Shown piece after piece: positions 24,291 through 36,565 of a stretch of DNA of 64,000 nucleotides. Each line of letters begins with the position of its first letter. Within the stretch, counting starts at the first letter, position 1. Under the pieces are notes generated by a model. It ran no database searches and was not told the origin of the DNA. It saw nothing but the letters and a program-made list of their open reading frames with translations. The stretch is from Oasisia sp. SBJ-2009 (Eukaryota > Annelida > Polychaeta > Sabellida > Siboglinidae): positions 44,059,330 to 44,123,329 of the forward strand of contig OZ024863.1 in assembly GCA_964017155.1 (NCBI GenBank). The letters are read 5' to 3'. Both the position numbers and the translations under genes were made by a program.

Positions 24291-26933
24291 AAGGTCGACA
24301 CAGGTGCGCAGGGTAACGTAATGCCGCTGAGAACGTTCCAGCGCATGTACCCGTCAAACATCGACACAGAAGGAATACCTGTGAGAGGCAGCCTTGAGCA
24401 TCGAGACACGATCCCAACTGCCTACAACGGACAATTGATCCGGCAGTACGGTACTACGCGACTGAAGTGTGTGCATGAGACAACCACACACGAAGCAGAG
24501 TTCTTTGTTGCTGACACACCAGGTCCAGTAATCTTGGGACTACCTTCCTGCCGCAAGCTCAACTTGGTGACCTTGAACTGTGCAGTCAGCGAACATGCAC
24601 CGCCGTTGAACTCGAAGGAAGATCTCCAGCGGCTGTATCCAGATTGTTTTAAGGGCATCGGAAAGTTCCGCGAAACGTTCCACATCACACTAGACCCTGC
24701 TGTGACCCCAGTCGCACATGCGCCCAGACGATGTCCGATCCACATCAAAGACGACGTGAGGAATGAGATCAACCAGATGGTAGAACTCGGGGTGATCGAG
24801 AAGGTCGAGGAGCCTATAGATTGGGTATCTAGCATCGTATACAGCAGGAAGTCGAACGGAAAGTTGCGCATCTGCTTGGATCCCAAAGACTTGAACACAG
24901 CTATCAAGCGTCCGCACTACCCAACACCGACCTTGGAGGAAATTACCCACAAGCTTGCTGGGTCAGTGATCTTCTCCAAGCTAGACGCACGTCACGGATA
25001 CTGGTCCGTGCAGTTAGACGACGAGTCTAAGCGTCTGACCACGTTCAACAGTCCCTTCGGCCGGTACTGTTTCAGACGACTACCGTTTGGCCTGAACCTC
25101 AGCCAAGACGTGTTCCAGGAGAGGATGGACTGCATCCTTGAGAAGTGCCCCGGAACGATAAGTATTGCTGACGACGTCGGTGTGTTCGGGAAGACAGAAG
25201 CCGAACACGACAAACATCTGCACAATCTGATGAGAGTAGCACTGCAACATGGGCTGGTGTTCAACATTGATAAATGCGACATCAAACAGGCGAACATGAA
25301 GTTCTTCGGGTTGGAATTCAGCGCAGACGGCGTACGTTCAGACCCAGGCAGAGCCGCAGACATCCAGCGAATGACAGCACCGCAAAACGTCGCACAGCTT
25401 CAGGAATTTCTGGGCATAGCCACGTACATGTCGCCATTCATTCCAAACCTGTCGCAGAAAACCGCAAACCTGCGTGATCTAGTGAAGAAGGACGCCGAGT
25501 TCATCTGGGCGGAATCTCACAACGCAGCGTTTGAAGCGACGAAGTCTCTCATCTGTCGTGAAGTGACCCTTGCGTACTTCGACCCACAGGCTGAGAGTGT
25601 CATCCAGGTCGACGCCTCCAGCCGAGGACTCGGCGCCGTTCTCATTCAACACGGGAAGCCCGTCGCGTTTGCCAGCAAGTCACTTAGTGATTGCGAACAG
25701 CGATACGCCAACATTGAACGTGAGATGCTCGCAGTCGTCTTCGGCTGCGAGAGGTTCCACATGTATGTCTACGGAAAATCGTTCGTTCTCGAGTCGGACC
25801 ACAAACCTCTCGAGATGATCAACTTGAAGAACCTTGCAGCAGCACCGCAGAGATTACAGAGAATGTTCCTGCGAGTACAACCGTATGACTTTGTGTTACG
25901 CTACAAGCCAGGAAAGCAAATGATGCTGGCCGACGCCATGTCAAGACAACCGAGTAGCGAGTCGACGCAGATCGACCTTGACATACAAGTGTCATTCGTA
26001 CAGTTTTCAACACAGAAACTACAGTCGATCAGAGAGGCGACACAGGCCGACGATGAACTGTGTGCGCTGAGAGCCGTCATCGTGGATGGATGGCCAGATA
26101 GCCAACGCCACCTAGCTGCACCGTTGCGACCCTACTGGTCATGCCGAGACGAGTTGGCAGTTGAGGACGGTCTTATCATGAAGGGCGACCGTCTGGTGAT
26201 TCCCCTAAGTCTACAGGCGGAAGTGTTGAGCAAACTGCACGAGGCTCACCAGGGCATAGAGAAGACCCGGCTACGAGCGAGGTCCTGTGTCTACTGGAAG
26301 TCGACCAACAAGGACATCGACGACATCGTGATGAAGTGCGACGCGTGTCAACGGTTACAGAAACGTCAGGCGCACGAGCCGCTGATGCAGCATGAGTTAC
26401 CGACACGTCCGTGGCAGATCGTCGGCACAGACCTGTTTGCCATACGAGAGGACACGTATCTTCTCATGTGTGACTACTACTCGAAATTCCCTTTTGTCTA
26501 CCGCATCGAGGGGAAGGTGACGAGTGACCGCATCATATCGAAGATGAGTGAGGTGTTTGCGGAGAATGGATCGCCAAGCAAGGTTGTGAGCGACAACGGT
26601 GGACACTATAGCAGTCAGGCTTTTCGAAACTTCGCCGCCGAGTGGTGCTTCGACCACGTAACGTCCAGCCCACACTTCCCACAATCGAATGGATTCATCG
26701 AACGTCAAGTTCAGACGGTGAAGTATACCCTGAAGAAGGCAGCGATGTCGAGATCCAACCCGCAGAAAGCACTGCTCGCGTTGAGATCCACACCAATCGA
26801 CAGCCACTTACCGTCACCGGCAGAGATGCTAAATGCCCGCAAGTACAAATCGAACTTCCCCGTGATCATCAGAAATGAACACTGGTCGAAAGACGAAATC
26901 AGACGTCGTCTCGCCGAGAGGCAAGAAATCTAA
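24291..26933 (+). CDS. pol: Ty3-type Pol: protease, reverse transcriptase, RNase H, integrase
   Basis: The frame contains protease motif VDTGAQGNV (24294-24320). RT blocks follow: LRICLDPKDLN, FSKLDARHGYWSVQLD, FRRLPFGL, and the active site IADDVGVFG in place of the common YxDD. RNase H has VDASSRGLGAVL and IEREMLAVV. The integrase zinc finger has H-x3-H and C-x2-C (MKCDACQ). Its catalytic D,D,E residues lie in GTDLF, VSDNGGHY and NGFIERQ. Together these copy element RNA and insert the cDNA. The frame ends at TAA 26931-26933, although the same frame reopens at once (26934-27329). Protease start is set by motif, since the Gag-Pro junction is out of frame here. Confidence 0.93.
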   Translation, partial: KVDTGAQGNVMPLRTFQRMYPSNIDTEGIPVRGSLEHRDTIPTAYNGQLIRQYGTTRLKCVHETTTHEAEFFVADTPGPVILGLPSCRKLNLVTLNCAVSEHAPPLNSKEDLQRLYPDCFKGIGKFRETFHITLDPAVTPVAHAPRRCPIHIKDDVRNEINQMVELGVIEKVEEPIDWVSSIVYSRKSNGKLRICLDPKDLNTAIKRPHYPTPTLEEITHKLAGSVIFSKLDARHGYWSVQLDDESKRLTTFNSPFGRYCFRRLPFGLNLSQDVFQERMDCILEKCPGTISIADDVGVFGKTEAEHDKHLHNLMRVALQHGLVFNIDKCDIKQANMKFFGLEFSADGVRSDPGRAADIQRMTAPQNVAQLQEFLGIATYMSPFIPNLSQKTANLRDLVKKDAEFIWAESHNAAFEATKSLICREVTLAYFDPQAESVIQVDASSRGLGAVLIQHGKPVAFASKSLSDCEQRYANIEREMLAVVFGCERFHMYVYGKSFVLESDHKPLEMINLKNLAAAPQRLQRMFLRVQPYDFVLRYKPGKQMMLADAMSRQPSSESTQIDLDIQVSFVQFSTQKLQSIREATQADDELCALRAVIVDGWPDSQRHLAAPLRPYWSCRDELAVEDGLIMKGDRLVIPLSLQAEVLSKLHEAHQGIEKTRLRARSCVYWKSTNKDIDDIVMKCDACQRLQKRQAHEPLMQHELPTRPWQIVGTDLFAIREDTYLLMCDYYSKFPFVYRIEGKVTSDRIISKMSEVFAENGSPSKVVSDNGGHYSSQAFRNFAAEWCFDHVTSSPHFPQSNGFIERQVQTVKYTLKKAAMSRSNPQKALLALRSTPIDSHLPSPAEMLNARKYKSNFPVIIRNEHWSKDEIRRRLAERQEI

Positions 26934-27329
26934 CGTCTTAACCATGATAAGCGAGCTATGCAACCACTTGCACCGCTAATACCCGGACAGGACGTTCGTG
27001 TGAGAGACACTCAGACAGACACCTGGCAGCCTGCCAAGGTGATATCAACTGATGTACAGCCGCGGTCGTACAACGTCTTGACTCCGACAGGCAATGTCCT
27101 TAGGCGTAACCGTCGTCACCTCCGTGAGACGACTGAGCGACATACGTTCCAACAAGACAACGTGGACGATACAGACGACTTGACGCGAAGAGACGACATG
27201 CAAGTCGTACCACCTCCGTGTAACTCCGTGTTACCCCAGAAGAAGTCAGTCCGTTTCCAGCTTCCACAATCGGAACAATACACTAGCTCCGGAAGACGAG
27301 TGAAACGCCCACAACGATTGGACCTGTAA
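26934..27329 (+). pseudogene. C-terminal integrase tail separated by an in-frame stop
   Basis: In the same frame as Pol, this segment encodes an SH3-like integrase C-terminal module (PGQDVRVRDTQTDTWQPAKV, then LTPTGNVLRRNRRHLRE) and a basic tail ending RPQRLDL before TAA. Only the TAA at 26931-26933 separates it from the catalytic domain. With near-identical LTRs the lesion must be recent, unless the stop is read through. Confidence 0.8.
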
Positions 27330-27446
27330 TTGTGTTCTAGTTTACACGAACATTATGGCTAATAGTTAGAATAATGATTTGATTTCTCTTACATACGGAC
27401 ATTAGTAAGTTAGTTATTTTGTCTTTATGTTTTGAAGAAAGAGGGA

Positions 27447-27671
27447 TGTGATGGTATGCCAATGTAAATGCATAGAACGACATATGCAGTCCAAGAGATC
27501 AGTCTTGGAAGATGACGAGACTCGAGGTCGATCAGTGTTATCCCTCTCTCTGCTTGTAATTGTAATACAGTGATTTGTTCAGTACTTCTGGTGTCGAATC
27601 AGATATGTATGAATGCGAGATGAGTCGGACAATCCGACTACTCATATGTCAGGACAAGACGACACGTTTCA
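27447..27671 (+). repeat. 3' LTR of the Ty3-type retrotransposon
   Basis: Matches the 5' LTR over 225 bp with one visible mismatch, which turns the AATAAA there into AATACA here. The purine-rich tract gaagaaagaggga (27434-27446) precedes it, as a plus-strand primer site. Confidence 0.95.
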
Positions 27672-27741
27672 ATTGGGTCGCATGCATCATGTAGGGTCGG
27701 TCGGGAAATCGGAAACAAGGTATTTATTTTCCTAGGCCTAA

Positions 27742-28521
27742 TGGTCCATAGGACACTGATCGAACTGCTTAAACACATTAAAAAATGCATTTTACTTTGA
27801 CAATATGTCTGTTTCTGTAGATCGCTTAATTTAACTAGTAGTTCACTAAGTTACATAAAGATGTGAGGTCTATACATAATTATACAGGAATAGTAATCCG
27901 CCCTAGGTACGGCAGTCAAATTCACAAAGAAGTATGACATTTTGCTTATACGACCTTACCATATCGCATAACTTGTCTATACCAATTACTAGTTCTAATA
28001 TATCAGTAACTATTCTGAATATGTAGGACCACGTCACATTAGCGAATGACACAACTAAATAAGCATCCCATATTTCCCGGATCAAAATCTCATTTTACCA
28101 GTGTATGCGGGTAAAATGGTAATTGTGCTGGTAAAAGGGATAGTCCGTATTTATAAAAAAAATAATGATTTCAACAAAAACAATGCCATGCCCTGTTGTG
28201 CTTTGGCCTGTTTAACCGACACACAACAAACTGTTACCTTGATGCGCAAAATGTGGGTGCGACGAACAGCGGAACGTTAACTCTCACATATTGCCCGGGT
28301 TTCCCTAATTACCGTAATTTCCTTTCCTTTCAACTCGCCACCGCTCTCATGATGCCTGGGGGATTCCGGCAAGTAGTCTAATATAATAAATTCCAATATT
28401 TGTAAAACATAAATATCTAATATATACATAATTAATGAAACTTGCACGCTAAGACGAAATGTTATAAACGATAACATTTAATAGATAAAATAAAATAATA
28501 AATAATAGTAAAATATTTTAA
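27742..28521. other. AT-rich non-coding stretch
   Basis: No gene or repeat boundary recognised. Confidence 0.4.
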
Positions 28522-29244
28522 AGTTGCATTCTGACTTCCGCCATGTTTAAAATACAATTTCCCAGTAAACCAGCATTCCCCATACACTATATATTGTTTT
28601 CCTCAACTACCTATCAACTTATTTTCACATAATATGCCATTTTAAGATAAAAAGCAGCAAAAGACGAAAAATTGTTCCGGTGAGCCTCACCAATTAGAAT
28701 TATCTGATTGGTTTAGACCTCGATGAAGGGAATTCCAGTGAAAAGCGCTGTCAGGAAACCACACTAGGGCCACACTAAAAGGCGGATCACAATTGGCAGA
28801 CCGCACGGAAACGACATACCACATTCACAAAGATGCCACCGCTCGATACGCTCCATATTTACGGCATGTTCAGTTGCCCACATACAAACTATCGCTGGCT
28901 ACGCGCCTGTACGGTCAATGGCTAATTGAGGATGATTTAAATAACTAGGGTATTGTTGCCTAGTGGCGCCTCTAGCGACTAACGTGGATATGTGGAACCG
29001 CCTTTTAGTTTGCCCCATCGTTTACTGACGTTGACCGGAGAGTTCCGATGGTAAAAATAGATCGACTTTTGGGAAACTCCAGAGCCGCCGTTGTTTGTTG
29101 CAAACTTATATTTGATGAAATAACGCATACAACTACAAAGTGAGACATGTGGTAGGAAGTATACTAATAAGCAAATATCGGTCAGGGTGTACATTGACTT
29201 TTCTAAAATGCGTTAAAAAGGGGAAATTATGTCAGAATGCAACT
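28522..29244. mobile_element. TTAA-flanked DNA element (Kolobok- or piggyBac-like MITE)
   Basis: The ends AGTTGCATTCTGAC and GTCAGAATGCAACT are perfect inverted repeats next to TTAA at both sides (28518-28521, 29245-29248). The interior segment cacactaaaaggcgga and tcacaattggcagac resembles sequence beside the THAP pseudogene at 49440-49475. Kolobok transposases carry THAP domains and target TTAA, so Kolobok is favoured. A piece of the same terminus, inverted, lies at about 34233-34305. Confidence 0.75.
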
Positions 29245-29249
29245 TTAAT

Positions 29250-30003
29250 AAATCAATAGTAAATTTAGATACTAAAATTATTTGAGAAACTATAATTACG
29301 GTTAAAATTAATTTATTATAAAATACACGTTCTACAAGTATAGTTTACAAATGCCACCAACTGATGATTACGGTTTCCGCTTAGCCTCGGTTACCCAGGC
29401 TCCGTGAGGTTGCAGCATTTTAAGCCCCTCAACTCTGCCTGGGGAAACTAATCTTCTGCATTTGTTAACCGCCATGGCTTCCTTACCCCATATTAGGGTA
29501 GAGACGCGGATTGGCTCTCAGGCCAACCCTGATATTAAAATTAAAATAACAACATAATTTTACAAGATAATGATATCCTATGAAAAGTATTCAACATTGA
29601 ATTTATATTAACACAAAACTAAGTAAAAATTCAATTTTACAATTGTTTATAAAATAAGAATTACGGCAGGATTAACCAGTATCCGTGAGGTGGCAGCATT
29701 GTTTAGCCCCACACGGATAACATACAAATTAAATAAGGATACCTTTTTAAATCAAATAATGCTGTATTATAAAAAAAACTATTAAAAATTAAACTTAGGC
29801 CTATATTAACACAAAATAAATAGAAATACAAATTTGCAGTTGTTTTTTTTTAATATAAATTACGACAGGATTAACCAGTGTCCGTAGTGAGGTGGCAGCA
29901 TTGTATAGATCATGCGGATAAATATTCAAAAGCCGGCAGAATCACCAGACTGTCTTCTCGGCGTAGTTCCGCAGCCGACCGACAGCCGGTTAAGCGAGAC
30001 CAG
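29250..30003. repeat. Three diverged ~200-280-bp tandem units
   Basis: Each unit has an AT-rich body (including atattaacacaaaa and ttacg-caggattaacc in the last two) ending ccgtgaggtggcagcatt and tttagcccc. Unit ends lie at about 29400, 29684 and 29898. The last is followed by ctcggcgtagttccgcag and cggttaagcgagac, as in the copy at 5258-5352. Confidence 0.6.
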
Positions 30004-30267
30004 TAGGGTACCGCTATGCGCGTGTCTTGCAGTGACCTGGATAATTCCATATAAGGCGTGGCACATATCCCACAATTCACCACATTGTAATGGGCTTCCA
30101 CAAATCCACGCTAGTCGCTAGAGGCGCATATACGCTGGGACCTTAGTTGCGTCTCAGCGCCCCCCAGCGACTAACGCAGACATGCCACATGATACGGATT
30201 ACCCGTATCCGATACGGATTTTGGCGGTTTTTTAAGTGATACGGCCGTACTCCATTTTGATAGGGTT

Positions 30268-30375
30268 TTGAGCTAAATTTATGGATACATTATTTTTAAC
30301 GAAGTGGTTACGTAGCCGAGCATCGGAACCCTGTACCTCGGCGTTATAGGTCCGAGCACTCAACGCGCATGCGCC
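30268..30375 (+). repeat. Inverted repeat arm (partner 32612-32800)
   Basis: Carries gtagccgagcatcggaac, then ggtccgagcactcaacgcgc and atgcgcc. The reverse complement occurs twice within 32612-32800. The arms enclose about 2.2 kb and may bound a DNA element. Confidence 0.6.
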
Positions 30376-30379
30376 AATT

Positions 30380-32610
30380 GTCACGTGTTGTATCTTGCTT
30401 CCGCTCTTTCTCACGGCAGCCGAGCATGGGTTGAGGTTGGGATGAACGTAGGCGATGGATTTGACGCAAATAAAGAAAAGAAAACAGCCGTGCAACTCTA
30501 CATTGGCCACAGGCGGGACTGTAAGACATCGGCTGCGTCGGTGGCTCTATATCCTGGTTGCGCTGGCAAGATTGAGCCCGAGCACAAGTACTTCGAAGAC
30601 AAATGCCAGTCGATTCGGCTCACAGACAACTCGGCCCGGGCGCACCGAGCCGGCTCAAGATAACTCGTCGCCGATCATGAGACGACTCGGCGTCCATATG
30701 AGACAACTGGGGACATTTGTTTAAATTTGGCACTACCTCAATTTTGCTGTTATCACTATCTTTATCGAATTGTAATATGACATTTTTAACCACAGAATAA
30801 GTGTCAGTTTTATATTACAATAATAATAATATAATTAATTCATGCTTAATGTTATTATACTAGTTATTGTTTTGCTTGATTGATTTTATGTTAGTGAAAT
30901 AGTTATGTGCATTATTACGTTTTAATACAGTATTTATTTATATAAAATTATAATAAAATGTATTAAAACTGCAATTAAAATGTCGCAAGCATAATACCAT
31001 AATGACCATAATTTTCATTTTTTTTATTTGTTTATTATAAGATGTATGTCATGTTGACTAAATTGTTTATGATTGATATTGTTTGCATACATTTCATTAT
31101 TTCACTGCATTAAATTAATAATTATCCCAGGCATAATTATGTTTTACAAATATAACCCCTTCTACCTTAGGTATTACGCAGTTCCTGCTGTTAAATACTA
31201 GATTATCCGAAAATCTCACGTGTCGTGATAACCCTTTTGTGCAATGTTTCTAAAATTCATTTATCTATGTATTTATATTTGTATTGAGAATCGAAAATAA
31301 ATTCACCGTCATGTCATGTATATGTTTTACATTTCTCCTCTTACATAAACACTGTATATAATCAAAACACTGCAACCATAACGAAACTCAAAACTGGCAG
31401 TGTTGACTACATGAGCTATTTTCCCATTTCGCTACATTACCCACTAATCTAGCCTGTGTCATGGTAACCCTTTTGTATAACTATATAACTAGTATTATGC
31501 CATTTGTGAAATGTATATATGTCTTACATTTCTCCTTTCTTACTTTTATGCTTATATTATGCATATTTATATTACTGTGTCAGATTTCAAGTGCATGACA
31601 TGTAGTTATATACCCTGTTAATAATGTTGGTATGGAATCAGTTACCATAAATTAGTAATGTATTCTAGATAATAGAGATCACGTAGCAAGTTTTTTTTAC
31701 ATTAGTGCAATACACGAGTATGCTTTACATTACTGTGTCAGATTGCAAGTCGATTTATCTTCGCGCATGACGCGTACATATGTCACTTAAATATTAATGT
31801 TACCCAGGTAATCATCATTGTAGAGATGTTCTTTTGTCATCTTCCAGTAATAAACTGCTTCATACAATATTGCTACATTACACATGTGTGTATTTAATAA
31901 TTCTGCATAAAGTAATACAGCAGATATATAATTTCAGGAAACAGCAACTATATTCGTATTACTTGTGCCACAGCAACTATTATATAAGCTGCAAATATTA
32001 ATAAAAATTATCTTCTAAAGTACACATATTACTTATAATCTTTTTCTAATGGAACTAGCTCTATTAAAATGATATTAAATTTACTATATAAACACATGAA
32101 GTCCATAAATCATTCTGCTATATTACAGCAATTACAATCTGCAGTTCTCAAAACGCAATTACTTTGTCCTGTTATGCCCTATGAATAAAAATTACTCTTG
32201 TGTGTTTAATTCGATGGATGATGAACAAGTTGTGCATGTCCTCTGAGCAAAATGTTACTGACCACTTTGTCACATGTTACTGACCACTTTGTCACATGTA
32301 GACTATGATGCCCCTGTTGTTTCTTTCGGTGCTCCTGTAATTATTAATGCTCATATTTATTAATTATAATGTCGTTATGGGTATATATTACTTACTTAGA
32401 TTCATACTATTAACGCAAAAAACATTTATAATCATGCAATTGGGCTTATACATTTTAAGTAATTATTTCATTTTTCCATAGGCTATGACTTGTTATAATG
32501 GACTTATAAATATTAATCGAATATCCTTATGAATCGCTAGTAGCAGTAGTACGATTACGCACCCGTACTGATACTGATGCGAAGGGTAACGTGAAAGTAC
32601 GACCAAGAAA
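30380..32610. other. AT-rich spacer between inverted repeats
   Basis: A less AT-rich block at 30420-30720 has open frames but nothing recognisable. The rest is strongly AT-rich. A 22-bp tandem duplication (tgttactgaccactttgtca) lies at about 32257-32300. Confidence 0.4.
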
Positions 32611-32611
32611 T

Positions 32612-32800
32612 CGCCTGTGCGTTGAATGCTCGGACCTTTATCACAAACAAACACGGTTCCGATGCTCGGCCTGCTGCACCGCGTCCGAGCACCGGGGAAA
32701 GTCAAAGTAGGCGCATGCGCGTTGAGTGCTCGGACCTTTATCACCAGCGAACACGGTTCCGATGCTCGGCTACGCAACAACGTCCTATTTTTAACCACAT
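32612..32800 (-). repeat. Inverted repeat arm, internally duplicated
   Basis: Two tandem copies of gttgartgctcggacc, tttatcac and acacggttccgatgctcggc, inverted relative to 30268-30375. Confidence 0.6.
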
Positions 32801-33009
32801 TATACCTAAAAAATCTACACAGTCTAATTGAATAATGTTTATTGTTAGTAACTAAGTAAATCGACTCGAAACGAACGAACAAAACGACCGGTTCGTTTAT
32901 TGTAGCGTGCAAGCAGATCGCGCGCTCGTAAATTGTAGTTCTGAACATTGCGGCAGGTGGCTATGGGCGCCGTATTCGTGGGCGCAGACTAAATTCTTCA
33001 GAAGTTAAG

Positions 33010-33321
33010 ATGGCTCCTCCTGCGAAAAGACGAAAGTGTACAGGAACATTTCAGAAAGAATGGGTAGCAATGTTCGGTGGCATGATAGTACAGAGCAAAG
33101 CAGGCGAACAGTACGCGAGCTGTAGTGTATGTTCACGCGATGTGAAAGTTGCCGCTTCGGTGTTGTACGACGTCACGGAGCACATGAAGTCGAATTTGCA
33201 CACGGCGAACCTGAAGCGCCACGAGGAAGGGGCTACCGTAAAAACCTTTTTCAAGCCACGGCCGAACGGTGGCGACTTTGCTAACGAGGTGACCCGCGCC
33301 GAGGTGATGTGTATAGCCTGA
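33010..33321 (+). CDS. hAT-type BED-like zinc-finger N-terminal fragment
   Basis: ATG at 33010 opens 103 codons. A basic start (MAPPAKRRKC) leads to FQKEWVAMFGGMI, then a zinc-finger pattern CSVC with HMKSNLH (C-x2-C, H-x5-H), FFKPRP and EVTRAEVMCIA, then TGA. This matches the N-terminal part of hAT transposases and the host proteins derived from them, where the finger binds the transposon ends. The catalytic DDE and dimerisation regions are missing. The open frame ends just where the TRAE motif would lead on. It is a truncated transposase or an exon of one. Confidence 0.6.
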   Translation: MAPPAKRRKCTGTFQKEWVAMFGGMIVQSKAGEQYASCSVCSRDVKVAASVLYDVTEHMKSNLHTANLKRHEEGATVKTFFKPRPNGGDFANEVTRAEVMCIA

Positions 33322-33563
33322 CTCAACACTCCTCTCTCTTAAAAGCTGCTACATAGGACTAGCTAGACAATAAACTCGCGATATGAAGTTCAGCAAAGTT
33401 ATTTATCGCAAATTAACACGAGGCAAACATATTTAATTTTTGAGGCATGTTTGCTGTTAGTGCGCCATAATCCGTGATAGTTATTTAAACAAACGTAATA
33501 TTTTAATGTATTGAACGAAATATTAGACAACTCTTCAAAATAGTCATCACAGGAGAGTTATCG

Positions 33564-35111
<1,548 letters not shown>

Positions 35112-36565
35112 CTTATGGCATGCGCGACAAATTTGTATACGATACGGATTAATACGGATTTTTACATAATTTTAGGTCAAAAATACGGATTGCCGTTTTA
35201 AAATTGTGGCATGTATGCAAACGTGGATTTGTTTACATGTTTTGATGAACGCTTGTTTAAAAAATAATCATCCTCAATTAGCTATTGACTGTGCAGGCGC
35301 GTAGCCAGCGACAGTTTGTATGTGGGCATCAGAGAGCTTTGTGGGCATACCGTATGTGTGATCAATAGACAGAACAGCGTGCCAATATGTGGTCGATAGA
35401 CAGAACAGCCAAAACAATGCCATTTTGGCACTGAATTAAATCGAACGTCCCGTGACGTTTCATCGACTGTAAATGTACATTAATGTAGACATTATGCTTT
35501 CATATTGACGGACATAATATACGATATCAATATTTAACTATGTGTGAAGACGTAGCAGTCTCGTGTGATACATACGGTAAGCTATAGATGATTTTAAACA
35601 TCCTTTCCCGCAGCAAGCCAGCAAACCTGTCGTCTGGCCACCAGTCGACGTTCCATCTGCTGTAAAGGTACATTAATGTACATATTATGCCTTCATATTA
35701 ACGGACATATCAGACTGCATCCATATTTAGCTATGTGTGAGGCTTCGGAGTCATGCGAATCCAACCGCTGATTGTAGGATGATTTAAACAAGCGTTCTGC
35801 AAAATCTTCCGCACACGGAGCCGCATTTTACATACGTCAATAATACGTAAAAAAACGGCACACAGACCGTAGACGCAGTCAGAGCCTTAGATACATATGT
35901 ATCTAACGCTCTGGACGCAGTTGCGTCAGAGCGCCTTCTGTCGGATTAGTTATTGTGGTACCTCATTTCCCAATGTAAAAAAGAGGGCGTCTAGTTAAAG
36001 CTTGACGAAATTGGTGTGGATCCTGTCGCTGCCAAATGTTATAAATTTGCCGCAAGGCGTGCGTATAATGAGAGAAAGAAATGAACGCACCACAACTGCG
36101 CGATGCATATACGAAATTGAATTTTATTGTGGCATATGCAGCCGTTTCGATGGAAATGCAGCTGTGGCCTGTGCGTAATCACCGTAGGCGTAGGCGTAGA
36201 CGACAGCTTGCCGATCGAATGGTGTTACTGTTACTGTTAGAGATTATTTCCCGTAAAGCGTAATACACAGCCGTGCATGGGAGTATTCGGTGCAGGCGAC
36301 AGCTTAGCGCCGATGGTAGCTGTGATGCAGCCGCGGGTCAAACGGTCGCATAGATTGTTGCCAGCATTAGCCATTACCAAATTCCATGACAATTTCAATT
36401 AACAATTTGGTGTTTTTTAATTATTGCCATGGCATTGGTCCAAATTGATTGGTATTTGGTATGGATCAGTGTTTTGCAGGATTGTCAGTTGCATTTGGCT
36501 GGTGTGTTTTCAGTCAGTGTAGATGTCTTTGGTTATTACCCTTGAAAATTCAGCTACATGACGAT
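35112..36565. other. Repeat-rich non-coding stretch
   Basis: Contains an inverted copy (35265-35335) of 28870-28945, and a diverged tandem duplication (35452-35612 and 35647-35800; core tgtacattaatgta, cattatg, tcatatt). A palindrome lies at 35878-35912 (agatacatatgtatct core). An ORF at 36081-36263 with an HRRRRRRR run is not recognised and is not called a gene. Confidence 0.45.

Larger units (their letters stand above)
21952..27738. mobile_element. Harbinger-like DNA element split by a Ty3 retrotransposon
   Basis: Perfect 34-bp terminal inverted repeats begin GGCCTAGGAAAATAAATACC at both ends (21952-21985 and 27705-27738). The flanking target duplication is TAA (21949-21951 and 27739-27741), as PIF/Harbinger elements make. 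gggtcggtcg motifs lie near the right end and beside the insertion. Without the nested Ty3 element it is about 1.0 kb, with no transposase. Superfamily assignment rests on the target duplication and repeat ends only. Confidence 0.75.

Noticed and set aside
36081..36263. 60-codon frame with an Arg run
   Set aside because: The Arg run comes from a short cgtagg repeat; no family recognised and no second exon seen.
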